NCBI GenBank assembly: GCA_014529385.2
Contig: CM043965.1
Location: 59,118,933-59,182,932, forward strand
DNA from: Adiantum capillus-veneris
Taxonomy: Eukaryota; Streptophyta; Polypodiopsida; Polypodiales; Pteridaceae
DNA length: 64,000 bases
Direction of reading: 5' to 3'
The position numbers were made by a program, and so were the translations under genes. Shown here one piece after another: positions 51,292 to 63,810 of the stretch. The notes beneath the pieces are model-generated. The model saw nothing but the letters and a program-made list of their open reading frames with translations, searched no databases and had not been told where the DNA came from. Position 1 is the first letter of the stretch. Every line of letters starts with the position of its first letter.

Positions 51292-53097
51292 AGTCCAAAT
51301 GAATATCACTAATGCATCCAGACCATGCCAAAACCCCAAATTACACCCTGACCTTGCATAAATCACATTCCGTACACAAAAGTTATGCAAAAAACATTGT
51401 TTTGGAGCCCGAAAGATGACCTGTGAGAATGCAAATCTGCATTCTTCTTGCAAATATGGCTACAAAAAAGCATACGCACTTGCAATACACTCTCCTCTTT
51501 TGGTAAGCACTCGCATCTCCAAGTGACTTTATGCATGAGTGTTGATCTCTATAAAGCACCACCAACTAAAATAGATTACTTTTATACTTACCTATTCCAC
51601 CAGCATGATTCACATACATAATTATTTCAACTCTCTAGCTTGAGCATAATTCTATGACCTAGACTTGAAATTATTTGTTATAATGCTTCACTCATTTGGT
51701 GGCTCAGCTACCTAACATTGACTAGGCCAAAGGGTTCTCTTTTGCACAATAGTGACTTGAATTTCTTAAAGAAAGCATTTAACATGGATCAAATCTTGAA
51801 GTAATTGAGATCTTTGCTTGTTTCTTGTGGTGTAAAGGTTGCTATTACCATGCTCCATGTCGATCTAGTTAATTTCATTTATTGCGTTTATGGTGTTTGA
51901 ATGACTTCAACCTTGTCATCAACATTGAGTAGCCTCTCAAGTATCCCCATTTGATTGGGGTCATAGTCATGTAAGTGGCTTGAATCATTTGTTGAGTAGA
52001 AAGTGTTTGTTCTCCTTATCCACTATGTCCTTGTGGATTTGTCTACAAAATAATGCAATCCTTGGTATATATAGCTTTGTACCAATTTCCTTTGAGGGTT
52101 GTGTAGGTATTAGAAGAAACTATAGTGTTACACCTTGGTTGTTTGTGTTGCTTTGTCAAGATTGACAAGACCATGTTCTTTGCTTAGGTTTGTGTTCTTT
52201 CTTTAAATGTTGACCACATTGTAACTTGTGACTTGCACAGCGCCAGCAATCATAAATCTCTAAAACCTTTGTAGCCTTGTGCAACCAAATACTTTTGACT
52301 CAAATGACACATTTTTCTTATTTATTTTTCTTTCTGTCCATCAATGATTTTGGCCCTAGGATTTTCCTAGAAGTCCTTTGTTTTATTTTAAGTGAGGTAT
52401 AATTGGGTTGGATAATCCTCATCGATTTTGCCCAATGGTTTTGTCAGAGTTATCTTGTGTCTTTTGGGGGGATATATGTTGTGTCTTTATTCATTGGTAC
52501 GTCAAAATCCCTTTGGATTTGTTGATATAAATGCATATGGGCTCTCAAGGTCTAAGGCATTTGGAAGACTCCATTTTTGTTTACCCTTTTTTGATATGTG
52601 GCTTTAGAGATGGTAGACAAAGGTAGTACTCAAGATTTGGGCTTTAAGAAATTTGAGTTTGGCCTTGGTTTTACATTTTCTACTAGTGGTAATTGTATTT
52701 TACATCATCTGCTAGTGGTAATCTATCTTCTTAGGGAAAATGGAAGAATTTTAGTGGTTCTTCTTTTAGAACCAGCATTACATCATCCATGATCAATTGT
52801 GAAGTACTTGTTTTACACCTCTTTGGGAGCCATCTTATTGAGTTCCATCTTGTTTGAGTTCTTTTAAATTCCATCCTATGACATTGTGCTCGTCTCATTT
52901 TGAAGGTAAAACTTTTTGACTATTCCCCAAATGTGATGGGAGACCATATTGCATGAGCTATGCATCAAATAATAGCTATACTTGCACATTATAGCACGAC
53001 TATAGTTCGTCTAAGTGTTACTATTGAGGGGATATAGCTTGTAAAGGATTTTTTATCATCGTAGTTGTATGTCAATAAAGTGTGTTATTGCATTTAC
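49945..53097. other. no gene supported; possible B1 leader and degraded intergenic DNA
   Basis: About 3.1 kb with only short overlapping frames. The first few hundred bases may be the leader or LTR of B1, but I found no primer site or second LTR. A GATGTC-rich imperfect repeat lies at about 51054-51140 and a GT microsatellite at 51231-51288. Confidence 0.4.
51231..51288. repeat. (GT)29 microsatellite
   Basis: Uninterrupted GT dinucleotide run of 58 bp. Confidence 0.95.
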
Positions 53098-53317
53098 TGG
53101 AATTAGGGTTGCAAGGATGCACACGCAACTTGAAGAAGATGAAGAATCTCAAGGAACACAACATAGTGTATTGCTTAGTGCACGAATAGAAAGAAAATCT
53201 AGCCTTAGAATGATGGGTGTTCATACAATGCATGGGGAAAAACCTCCTAGTGAGGGAAAAAGTAGCTTGGCAGTCCTAAGTGTGTTCACACACATCACTA
53301 CCACATATACGGCAACA
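53098..53317 (-). repeat. 3' LTR of B2
   Basis: Matches 61187-61391 with many substitutions and small indels (shared TTAGGGTT, AAGATGAAGAA, AAGGAACACAACA and CCTAAGTGTGTTCACACACATCACTA). On the minus strand it is preceded by TGTTGAGGGGATT, a plausible purine tract at 53318-53330. Confidence 0.65.
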
Positions 53318-53436
53318 AATCCCCTCAACAAATGATGCGATGAATAAGAGCTAGCACATAGTGTATAGAGAAGTGCCATGCCCTAAGGACATGATGAATC
53401 CACAAAGGGAAGCAGCCCTAAAGCTTTCCAGAAAGC

Positions 53437-54800
53437 TTAGAACTTCTCACAAGGTAATGCGATTGTCATATGCAAGGTTTTTTTGTGTCGGCACATAAGC
53501 CAAGTTGATCTCTCCAATTGAGAGTCTCTCCATGATATAGTGATAGTGCACCTCAATGTGCTTTGTGCGAGCATAAAAAACTGGGTTCCTTGCAATTGCC
53601 AATGTAGATGACACTGCGAGTATCTTGAGCCATACACAACACACGCAGGTATAGTTGTGAAGGATACCTTGTAATCATGTTTACAACTGGAAGTGGCCAC
53701 AACATGTTGCTTCTTTCTCACCCATGATATGCATGAAATATCGAGCATGAAACAAAAACCACTTGTGGGCAGACGCTCTTGTGTCACAATTACCAACCTA
53801 TCTGCATCCAAAAAAGCATGCAAATATGGAGGTAATGAGTCCCATTGGGATAAAACAACCCAATATGTAAAGTGCCACCCAAGTAGCATAAGATCCTTTT
53901 AACAGCTTGCCAATGCTTATACCCTGGGCTATGCATAAATTTGCTAACTTGTGAGAGTGCAAATTGAATATCCGGACTCGTATTGCATACATAAATAAGG
54001 CATCCAAGAGTGACATCAACAAGATCTCCAACATCACGAAGACTTAATTTCAAACATGTTTCCATTGGAGTAGCAACAGGTTTGTAGTCCTCAAGTCTAA
54101 ACTTACATAGTAATGTTTCTATGTATCTTGCTTGACACAAAGCAATCCCTCCATCTAACTGCTTAAACTGTATGCCCAAGTAATGACGCAAAAGCCCTGA
54201 CTCTTTTATCTTGAAAGTGGCATTCAATTCAGAATTGAATTCAAAAATGTGTGTCTCATTTGGACTAGTAATCATAAAATCATTTAGATGCAAAACAACA
54301 ATGAGAAATACATCACCCTCACATTTGACATACAAAGTGCTCTTCGTGTTACAAAAGCCTTGTTAAACGAAATGAGTGTCAGATTTTTCATACCAAGCAC
54401 GAGGAGACTGCTTCAATCCATACAAAGCTTTCTTACATTTTCACACTTTATTTTCTTATCCTTTCTTGACAAAGCCATGAGGTTGTGTTGAATATACTTG
54501 TTCAAGTATATCACCATTCAAGAAAATAATAACAATGTTTGATTGATGTAAATTCCGTCCAAAATGAGCTGCCAATGCAAAAAGAAAATGAACAATAGTC
54601 ATACAACAAGTGTAAGAAAAGTCTTGTCATAGTCAATGCCCTTTTGTTGTGCATAACCTTTTGCAACAAGTCTAGTCTTGTAGCGATCAATCTTGCCATC
54701 CGGCTTACGTTTCAACTTGTAAACCCACTCCGTATCAATGGCCTTTTTTGCAAGGAGAAAAATCACATAAAGTCCATGTGTCATTCTCTATCAATGTATC
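53437..54800 (-). pseudogene. RT and RNase H of B2
   Basis: The copia RT is recognisable as TEWVYKLKRKPDGKIDRYKTRLVAKGY (near 54620-54750) and HYLGIQFKQLDGGIALCQARYIETLL..F..EDYKPVATPME. The catalytic motif is degraded: the YVDD position reads HLND. RNase H reads LPTSGFCFMLDISCISWVRKKQ, and the end of pol reads ARTKHIEVHYHYIMERL..G.INLAYVPTQKN. Multiple frameshifts separate the pieces. Confidence 0.75.
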
Positions 54801-54858
54801 ATATATTGATTGATGGTAGCCATCTAATGTATCATATATTGATTGATGGTAGCCATCT
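54793..54858. repeat. 33-bp tandem duplication
   Basis: Two identical adjacent 33-bp units starting AATGTATCATATATTG, inside the decayed B2 pol. Confidence 0.9.
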
Positions 54859-55499
54859 AATTTTCCAAAGTCCATGCTTTATCAAAAGAAAGAGGTTCCT
54901 CTTCATCACACAAACTAGAAACAACCAAAGCATAACAATCTAATGCATATGATGCATGGCAAGAACTTGAGTGAGTGCGACTAGACATAGGTGCATCCAA
55001 TTTACTCTTACACAAAACATGCACCAACCATTTTGGCATAACCCTAGCCTTCTCATTGTCAACCCTTTCCACATCAAGTTCATTAGCATCAACAATAGGT
55101 TGATCCGTAGAATTTTTAAAAACCCTCATAGGCTATGCATGTGCCTGATTGGAACTTACATTCAAATTTCCACCACTAAAAAGACGTAACAAAGTGTCAT
55201 GAATGTCTTCTAAGCTTACATTATTGTCTATTGTACATGATAACAAGGTTTGAATAGAATCTTTCATCAATGCAAAATAGCGTGAAACCAAGATAAGTTT
55301 TGTTTGCGGATGATATAACCTCTAACCCGTTTCTTTTAGGACTTTAGCCAATAATAATGCATTTTATAACCTATCAGCCAATTGTTTGTGCTACATTTGT
55401 GGCACCAAAGAATGAGCTAAATAACCAAAAACATGCATGTGATCAATAGATGGCTTCTTATCATACCATAATTCATAAGGAGTCATAGACTACAAGGAT

Positions 55500-56040
55500 T
55501 TGATAGGACACTTGTTAAGTACATAAGTAGCACACATGATAGCCTCGAGTCAAAACAAATGTGGTCAAGCTTGAACATTGTGCCATCTCTATAAGTGACA
55601 TTTTTTTCCTTTCAACCACACCATTTTGTGGAGGTGTATATTGTACTATACATTGGCGTTTTATCCCACGACTAGCCAAAAATGCATTAAATTCATGAGA
55701 CATATCCTCCCCCCCCCCCCCCCTCAATTTGAATGGAGGGTACCCATAGTATATTTAGAGACATTTTTAGCCATAGCAAGAATTTGTTTGAAGCACAAGA
55801 ACACTTTGGACTTAGATTTAAGCAGGTATACCCATGCATGCTTAGAGTAATCATCAATGACAGTCACGAAGTACAGGGTAATCACCCAAGAATGGACTTT
55901 GCATAGTTCCACCAACATCACTATGCACAAGTTGCAACCTGCATATAGCTTACTAAACTATTCTTTGAAAATTTTAAACGCTGCATCTTACCCAAAATAC
56001 AACCTTCACAAACATGCTTAGAAGGTGCTTCAAGAGGCGT
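55500..56040 (-). pseudogene. Integrase of B2
   Basis: The pre-integrase zinc finger ends VCEGCILGKMQRLKF (about 55960-56030). The core reads VIDDYSKHAWVYLLKSKS and then, after a G homopolymer (55711-55724 region), DMSHEFNAFLASRGIKRQ and YTPPQNGVVERK, where Glu is the last catalytic residue. Frames are broken between the blocks. Confidence 0.7.
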
Positions 56041-56250
56041 CTAGAAGATTCTACAATATTGCAACGTCCTAGTAGCAGATCCAACCTCTTTTTTCCTTGC
56101 ATATTTTTCCTTCAACTTAGGACATTGCTTTATCAAGAGTTCATTAACCTTGCAATAATGGCTATGCATTTTCTTCTTGCCTTTTTCACCAGAATTTCCA
56201 TATAAGTTGTCTCTAGAAAAAGCATTAGGTACAAGTGATGTGCTACTCAT
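56041..56250 (-). pseudogene. gag: Gag zinc-knuckle remnant of B2
   Basis: HYCKVNELLIKQCPKLKEKYARK resembles the nucleocapsid end of copia Gag, with the knuckle His lost (CKVNELL in place of CKKxGHL). It directly precedes the pre-integrase region on the minus strand, so the protease segment is missing. Confidence 0.5.
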
Positions 56251-57028
56251 TAAAGAACCATGAGAAGTGGTTTCATTGTTATTAGCACCTTTTCTTTGAG
56301 CAATAATTAAATCATGTTGAATTGCATGCTTTTTAACCCTATTCTTTCTTAAAAGTGACTCCTATCTTTTATACATTGATTTTTTTTTGTCTAAGCAAAC
56401 TATCTTTCGAGTAGATAATATATTTGTGCACAAGAAGCTATGCTCACCATACAAAAATATTTTCTATACTCATCGGGCGTGGAAACCTTTGCATGGAAAA
56501 GAAACTTGCATAATAGGAAAAGGTACTTTGATTTGATTAGCTAAGAAAGGGAGGCACAAAAAAGAGGATATTTGAAGCACAAAATGTAGACACATGGTCT
56601 AGGCACCAAAATTACTCTATCTGAGTTTTCAAACTTGGTAAAGTGCATTGTGGAGCTCTTCTTTTGCCAAAAAGTAGCCTGGTGGACTATTTTATGAATT
56701 TCCAAGTCTAGTTGTAAATGACGGAGGACTACATGCAAGACCTTTGAATAAAATCATGACAAGAATATGACAAAAACACAGATATTGTCACAATGTATGG
56801 AGTGCCTTTCCTCCTTGACCCATGAGTGGTCAATACAAACTCCACATATTGATCCCTTTACTGAATCACATGTGTATGTAGCACCTCATATTCCAAAGAC
56901 ATTGCAGAATCAATCCTACTCTAATATCCTTACCGATTGACCTCCTTGTAATTATTTTTTAGCCTTTCTTATACTCAGGCCTAGCTTTTGTGTGTGCAAT
57001 ATTCTCAGGAGCTCTTTTCAAAGGATTC

Positions 57029-57292
57029 AAAACACCCAATTTTTGCAAGCCATCAAGAACAAATCCTGCACCATTTAGCTTGTGTAGGTGATATAAGTCC
57101 ATAGATTGTTGGATCCAAAGTGTGCTCAACAAAATCACCACAAACCATATCATTTGTGACAAAACACCCAATTTTTGCAAGCCATCAAGAACAAATCCTA
57201 CACCACTTAGCTTGTGTAGGTGATATAAGTCCATAGATTGTTGGATCCAAAGTGTGCTCAACAAAATCACCACAAACCATATCATTTGTGAT
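57029..57292. repeat. 132-bp tandem duplication
   Basis: Two adjacent 132-bp units starting AAAACACCCAATTTTTGC, differing at about two positions. Confidence 0.9.
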
Positions 57293-58026
57293 CTAATTTC
57301 AGAGTCATCTCTTGATATTTTTATTCTTCCATAGAATGAAGGTGCCAAAAATCCTTCTCTACCTACATGCCCCTTTGAATCTATGTATTTACTACACTTT
57401 TCTTTCATGGAATTGAGATATACCTGACATTTAACCATGCTACTGAGATGCTACCTAGATTGGTCAAATGTATTGCATGTGTAGTTGGATTGACCTCTAC
57501 CTCTAATATGTGAAAGTCATTTTCTTGTTGATGAGCAAAAGTGGAAGCACGTGAGGAATGTCTGCATTGTTGAGGCTTGGTCACCTTTTGGAACTCTGTT
57601 CTATGTGAATTATACTATGTGTGCCAAGAAATGTCATTACCCTTACAAGAAATTAGGGTACAACAGTCACTACAAGAAGAAGGGTGGCTACCACCCTTCT
57701 TACGATGTTCACTACAAGAAGAGGGGCGGCTACCACCCACCACAAGAAGGGTGGCTACGGTAAGGGTGGTCCAAGCCATCCTCACTAACTACTTCAACCC
57801 CATTTGCTTCGCCCGCCCGTCTTCTATTTGGTTCTTGCTTTTGGTTCCGCGGAGGCATGTTCTTGTGAGATAAATAATGCCGTATATTTAGGCCCTAAAA
57901 CGTGCTCTTTGTTTAACATTTGTACATCATGGGAGCTTGTACGCAATGCGAGAATCTTCTTTTTTTAGTGCACCCTTTGCACAAAACAGGAGTTGTCTTG
58001 ACTATTCTCGTGAAAGGCAAATGTTT

Positions 58027-58030
<4 letters not shown>

Positions 58031-58088
<58 letters not shown>
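58031..58088. repeat. (GA)29 microsatellite
   Basis: Uninterrupted GA dinucleotide run. Confidence 0.95.
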
Positions 58089-58094
<6 letters not shown>

Positions 58095-58640
58095 AGGCTA
58101 TCCATGCTGATAACAATTGTTGCTTGTCTTCTTTGATGACCATTCATCATATATATATCGCAAGCAAAATATCATTTAGACTACTTAATTACGTACATAG
58201 TGGAATATCATTAAGGCTACCAATAAGCAAAATATCATTAGGACTGCCATATATCATTTTGACTGTTAAATTTTGCACAGTACAAGATATATTTCAATTG
58301 TCATATATATTTCACTAGCGAAATATCATTTGGACCACTTAATTATGCATTAACGGAAATTCTCCAACCAGTTTTTTTGTTTTTTTATCTGGCAATCAAG
58401 TGCACAGCAACATATGCTCTTGTCTTGGCCCAAAAAATTATGGAGGAGACTGTAAAACGATCATTCTACCTTGATGTGAGAGTAGTTCTGGTTGAAGATA
58501 AAGGCATGCAATTGAGCCAAATGATGATGATATTGAGAAAGATGTGGAAGAGTTGGTTACAGGTGTTATTGACAAGTCATTAGGATTAGACATACGAAAA
58601 TTTCTAACCATCAATCAGGGTAAGCATGTGCAAGAAATCC

Positions 58641-58706
58641 CATTATGTTGTTGTCTTATTAATAAAAGGGTCAAAAATATCATTATGTTGTTGTCTTATT
58701 AATAAA
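58641..58706. repeat. 40-bp-spaced direct repeat
   Basis: A 26-bp block starting CATTATGTTGTTGTCTTATT occurs at 58641 and 58681, a partial tandem duplication. Confidence 0.8.
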
Positions 58707-59039
58707 GTGAATTAAGACTCGATTTGTCAGATCTCAAGAGAGCTTTCATTCATGAGGGCTATGCTCCTATTAAAGGCCATTCTTTCTTCAAGTCTTCTTG
58801 ATGGAACCATGAAACTTGTGGATGACGAAGTGAAGTCCACATGGAATAAGCATTGGCTAGCAATTATTAATTTGAGGATGAGATTGCAGATGATCTCTAA
58901 CCTGGTCTTGCCTATCTGAAAAATGTTTTATGTTTGGGAGGGTAGATAGCATCTTAGATGGAAGTTATTAGAGAAGTATGGGCTAGAGATAAGGACAAGC
59001 ACATCACAATTAGAGTTGTTTGTTGAACTTGATCCAAAG

Positions 59040-59345
59040 CACAAAGTCAAGTTATCAGATTCTCTTCAAAGATTTAATTTGTAAGTTCTTTGCTTTATAA
59101 TGCATAACCGTCAAATTTTTTCGCTTTCTTTTTAAAAAACTAGTTATTATTTTACTATACAATATCAATGAGAATGCTATTGTTCTCACTACCACAAAGT
59201 CAAGTTATCAGATTCTCTTCAAAGATTTAATTTGTAAGTTCTTTGCTTTATAATGCATAACCGTCAAATGTTTTCGCTTTCTTTTTAAAAAACTAGTTAT
59301 TATTTTACTATACAATATCAATGAGAATGCTATTGTTCTCACTAC
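59040..59345. repeat. 153-bp tandem duplication
   Basis: Two adjacent 153-bp units starting CACAAAGTCAAGTTATCAG, with about one difference. Confidence 0.9.
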
Positions 59346-59717
59346 TTTGAGGGACTATTTGCAATATGCTAGTACCTTATGCTCATGTGAGGTTGATTAT
59401 TCTATAGAGGATTTCTCACCTCGCTGAAAAGTTGGCTATTGAGAATGCTCGTGTGAGAAAAGCTTGAAGTGGTCAAAAAGTTTGGTATCCACTTACACGA
59501 CCCTTACTTGTTTGTATGGTGTTTTTGGTGAATATTTAAATTTATATAAAGCTTTGCTATAGGAAAGTAGTACCCTCTCATCCTTTCTTAAAATGCTTCC
59601 ACTTTAAGGCAAGTTATAAATAGAAATTAGAGAACGTAGAAACAAAGATCCCAAGTAGACTTCAAAAGGAAGAGAGAGAGCAACGGATTGTGTTAGAGAG
59701 AGGAAGGTTATGATAAA

Positions 59718-59903
59718 AACCTTTGTGAGAAAGATTCATAGAGTGAATAAATTATAATTTAAATATAAAGTGTGTTATGTGAATGTATGAAAAATGCATA
59801 TTCATAATAGAACCTTTGTGAGAAAGATTCATAGAGTGAATAAATTATAATTTAAATATAAAGTGTGTTATGTGAATGTATGGAAAATGCATATTCATAC
59901 TTG
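59718..59903. repeat. 93-bp tandem duplication
   Basis: Two adjacent units of 93 bp starting AACCTTTGTGAGAAAGATTC, nearly identical; the second diverges in its last few bases. Confidence 0.9.
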
Positions 59904-60639
59904 AATATTTGTATTTAACTTGCAATGTTATGTATTATCGATCCAAACTTATGAAAACCATGATATGAAGTGATGTGAGGTCTACCAATGTTTTCTATAG
60001 AAAGATTACTTTGGATAAATTATACCAAGTTTCCATTGCAATTTACTCTTCAGATAAAGAGCTTTGTATGTTGGATTTGCTAGGTGCAGACAATAACTTA
60101 AAGAGCTTCTATGGTATTCAAGGTGGTGATCAAGAATTCATAACATGGTGTGCAAAAGAGGTATGGATGGAACAACTCTTGTTGGGAGGCCTCTAGGCCC
60201 TCTCTAGGATTCTTTCCCAGGTAGTGAAAAAGAACATTGGTGGAGAAAAATTGGTGTTGCCCCAACATCCTTCAAGCCAAAAAGCCCAATGATTCAATAC
60301 TTCCTTGACTATCATTTTTAACAATCACTTCTTTCTGTATTTTGAAGAAAGGCTTTACTTGTCTTCGGACCAACCCTTTGTGCACCTTACTAGCAACCAC
60401 CTTCTACCACAATACTCCCTAACAATAGTGTCTAGACTCATTATCAGTCATAGGATTTGTGTGTTCGAGTGCAATACAACTTTGTTGTCTATACGCAACT
60501 CTCAAGAGAACATAAACACATAATCGATGTCCACAGTTTTTGCTCGAGAATTTTGTTGCACATACATATTTCTAAGGGAAATATTAATCAATGATACGTG
60601 ATTATTTTGAAGCTCATTATCTTTAGCTCGTGTGTTTTA

Positions 60640-61063
60640 CCTCATGAAATTAACTTACCCCTCTTTACATAGCAATGCAAATTTAGCCTCAGTGCTACTT
60701 GCATAAAGACCAACCAAAGCATCCCATGCATATTTTGCTAATTTTGTTGAGTGAATGTGAGAAGTAATGGTTCAATTCATAGATAATGCAATCAATGCAT
60801 GAGCTTGCACATCTCTAACAACAAGACTACTCAATCGTAGGCAAAAAAACTCTAGCAGCAACAAATGTGCTAGATTCTGTACCATCCTCAACAAAGCCTA
60901 TATCCACGTAAGGTGAACATACATCAATGTCTTGCACAACATGCTAGACACCCTTTGACTCAAGAACATGTGTCATCATGTAAGCCCACATTGGGTAGTT
61001 ATCCATATCCAACTTTTCCTCAACAACAAACATATTTAAAATATTTGTGTTGCTGTTAGGCAT
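60640..61063 (-). pseudogene. gag: Gag N-terminal part of B2
   Basis: The minus-strand ATG at 61063 starts MPNSNTNILN, followed by LDMDNYPMWAYMMTHVLESKGV, the copia Gag entry motif with the Trp anchor. After a stop and a shift, AWDALVGLYASSTEAKFALL (about 60670-60740) matches the UBN2 core. It is decayed beyond that. It stands directly downstream of the primer site and 5' LTR. Confidence 0.65.
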
Positions 61064-61173
61064 GGCAAGTGATTGTACCGTATGTGAAAACTGCTTCGAA
61101 AGAGGAAAAATGAAGTGGAACTAACACATGCTATGTAGCACAACCCAAAGAGGACTATGAGGAACACGATCTA

Positions 61174-61185
61174 CTCTAATTCCAA
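61174..61185 (-). other. degenerate initiator-Met primer site of B2
   Basis: Minus-strand TTGGAATTAGAG immediately inside the LTR resembles TTGGTATCAGAG with two changes. Confidence 0.45.
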
Positions 61186-61186
61186 T

Positions 61187-61391
61187 TGTTAGACTTAGGG
61201 TTACAGGGATGCACACACAATCCGAAGAAGATGAAGAAGCTCAAGGAACACAACAGAGAGTGTATTGCTTAGTGTGCATATAGAAAGATAAGTTAGCCCT
61301 TGAATGATGGTAAAAACCTCCTAGTGAGGGAAAAGAGACCCCATCAATCCTAAGTGTGTTCACACACATCACTACTACATATATGGCAACA
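61187..61391 (-). repeat. 5' LTR of B2
   Basis: 205 bp, TG..CA, counterpart of 53098-53317; followed inward by the primer site. Confidence 0.65.
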
Positions 61392-62156
61392 TCATCTCCT
61401 TCAAATTGCGTCCCATTTTCAAGGCTATCTCTAGCTATGATTAGAGTTTTATTGACTATCCATAAAAAATTGCAATTTGAATGACTTTTTTTTATAAAAT
61501 ATGCGAGGAATTAGAAAGAGCAAAAACAAAACATATTCTTGAGACGAAGCTAGATTAGATGGAAGTGGGTAAATACACATTGTCCCAAAAAAAACAGGTA
61601 CATTTGAAAGTGACCATCATCATGGACGTATAGATGCTTTTTAAATTTAGTCCGCTTGGACACTCACACAATTGAGCATAAGCATCAGCCACTTTCTAAA
61701 CGTGCTCTTGGTAGTTATCCAGCTCGACCGCTAGGGCTTCGGCTGCTTTAATTAGCTTGCTTTTATATTCATGCACTGGCTTAAGAAATATTTTTGCATG
61801 ATCCACCCCATTTCATCTACACATCTTTTTTCTTCAGTTGCCACATATTTTTCTAAGTGTTGCAGTCAAACCTTGGCTGCACAAGCGGCTTGTAGCTTCA
61901 GAGGCCCGCAGAGTAATAGTAGAGAACCATTCCTTGCCAACTAGGTGAGAATGGCAAAAACTTTATTCCACTTTTTGATCCAAATATGCCATAAATATTT
62001 AACCTACACAACCCGCACAATATCCCAAAGTGTGGTAGGGAATCACATGAAATCCCTGAAAAGGATATGTTTCCAAGACAAATTGAAGCATTTAATGTTG
62101 ACTAAATGATGCAGAATGTGCAAGTCGATTTTATTATCTAAATATATGAAAAATAT
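61392..62156. other. no gene supported
   Basis: About 760 bp of AT-rich sequence between B2 and the small LTR element. No ORF, repeat or signal stands out. Confidence 0.5.
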
Positions 62157-62302
62157 TGTGGTGTGCACGGGATTAGGACCAAACTAGGCTTGCCTCTTGC
62201 ATCCGAGAGCAGCTCCTTATATTAACTTGAGAGGTAGTTACAACCATAACATGTCCGACCACACTAGGTGGCCGGACTCTACCTGCACAACCACACACCA
62301 CA
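62157..62302 (-). repeat. 3' LTR of the TRIM-like element
   Basis: Matches 63811-63954 with about five differences by eye. Confidence 0.75.
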
Positions 62303-63810
62303 CCTCCCCCCTTAGGGAGAAAAAGATGGACATCTTTTTAAAGTTTTGGGCTAAGAAAGGACTCGACACAAAGGGATCAACTCCAACGCCTCATCCGGGG
62401 GGAGTGATCATACAACGGCTTCGGGACTAAGGGACTGAGCTTGGGGGCTAGACTCGTCATCATGCCGACATCTTCAAGGCATGGAACTCATACATCTGGC
62501 TTGTGCAAACATTAGGTCGCTATCCCAATGAAATGGACAAGACAAGGAAGGACTAAGGTCTGGGGGCGATATTTTTGCGACATACATCCATCTCTATAAG
62601 GGGTTTGGTGGGCTTGACTTGATGCTTAATTGAATGGGAAAAAAAACTCGGCTAGAAAGAGTGCGAAATTGAAGAAGAAAACTAGAACTTTGTAATAAAG
62701 ACCAATTAACTGAAAGTGAGAAAGGAGAAAAATTGTTGTGATCTACATCTCTTGACTTCTCTCGTCGACAAGAAGCACCTTTGTAGTGCTGCTACAGCAA
62801 CTCAATTTGCCAACAAGAAAACTTCCACCCTGAGAATATTGGAATGAGTACTTGATGTCGTTGTCGTTGACTGGTTGATACCTTGAATTGCAACATCATG
62901 AAAAAGGCATTTTTTATGAAGCAATCATCGAAATCCAAGCACAATAAGAATTGCGATGTGGGAGCAAAAGAATGTTTTGCATGAAGCAAGCAAGACTGGT
63001 TGCGTGAATGCACAAGACCAAAGAAACAAGCACCTCTGCAATAATATTGCAGCAACTCTTGTTGCAGGGAAAGCATTTGGATGATGCTACCATCTGAATC
63101 GTCCTCACATGTTGGTATTGTTGTTGCAATAGGAACAGCTACAAGCTCAAGCTGATCATAGGGTTGTATAAGATTTGACTGCAGTTGGCAATGAAACGGA
63201 TGCCAGGTAATCTGCATAGCAATATGCAACGATGGCTGCATTTTAGAGGCTCTGCGGTAGGATCTCGTGCAACCGTGGAGGGGTCTGCATTGAGCCAGTT
63301 GTCCGACTTGGGGACAATCATGGGCTGATGGTCTACCTCCGAGAATCAACACAAAGTCCAGGGTCGGCTCATTCATGATGGGGCTACCTTGCAAGCTTTG
63401 GGCATTGTCATTGTGGGACGCCATGCCAGCAGTTAGAACTGTGCGCACTTGTGTGTTGGGAGCTATTGCAAAAATCACAAGGGCCGTGGGGGACGATTGA
63501 TGCAAGACTCAAGACCGAGATGATGAGGTTGGCCAATGGTCTTGACGAGACCTAGAAGGCAACTGATAGTAGGGATAGGTGCAATCGAGTTTGATTGAGC
63601 CCACCTCTTAGAACTGCGGACACCAAGATCATTCAGCAACACCAATCAGCTAAGCATTCGTGAGAAGATACGCATGGCAGGATTGGCGACAGCTGTAGAG
63701 TGCTAGTCCTAGTCAGGCGCTGAGGTGAATTCCATAGCTAGCCTATATCAAACAGGAACGCCATAGCTGCAGGAGAAGGAACAAAAGCCAAGAAGCAAGA
63801 ACTTTTTCCT

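Larger units (their letters stand above)
56251..60639. other. insert or degraded sequence within B2; no intact gene
   Basis: About 4.4 kb separate the two parts of B2 gag. It holds four two-copy tandem duplications, a (GA)29 run (58031-58088), a short repeated coding-like block (57668-57765, encoding HYKKKGGYHP repeats) and scattered open fragments. One fragment (59975-60196, plus; YQVSIAIYSSDK and GADNNLKSFYGIQGGDQEF) loosely recalls prenylcysteine oxidase, but I am not confident. It may include captured host-gene pieces. Confidence 0.35.
53098..61391 (-). mobile_element. Element B2: copia-type retrotransposon relic with both LTRs
   Basis: Short related LTRs (53098-53317 and 61187-61391) frame a minus-strand series: primer site, gag N-terminus, a non-homologous insert of about 3.9 kb, gag zinc knuckle, integrase, RT and RNase H, purine tract. 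The protease appears deleted, because only about 100 bp separate the knuckle from the pre-integrase zinc finger. LTR similarity is visibly lower than in E1, E2 or G, so this is the oldest recognisable layer. No target duplication was found. Confidence 0.7.

Noticed and set aside
57551-57873. GGYHP-repeat ORF as a glycine/tyrosine-rich host gene
   Set aside because: Only three imperfect repeats in a short frame and no full-length context. Kept as part of an unassigned insert.
62792-63505. 237-aa minus ORF inside the TRIM-like element
   Set aside because: No recognisable domain and uneven composition, and such elements are normally non-coding. It might be real, but I cannot support it.
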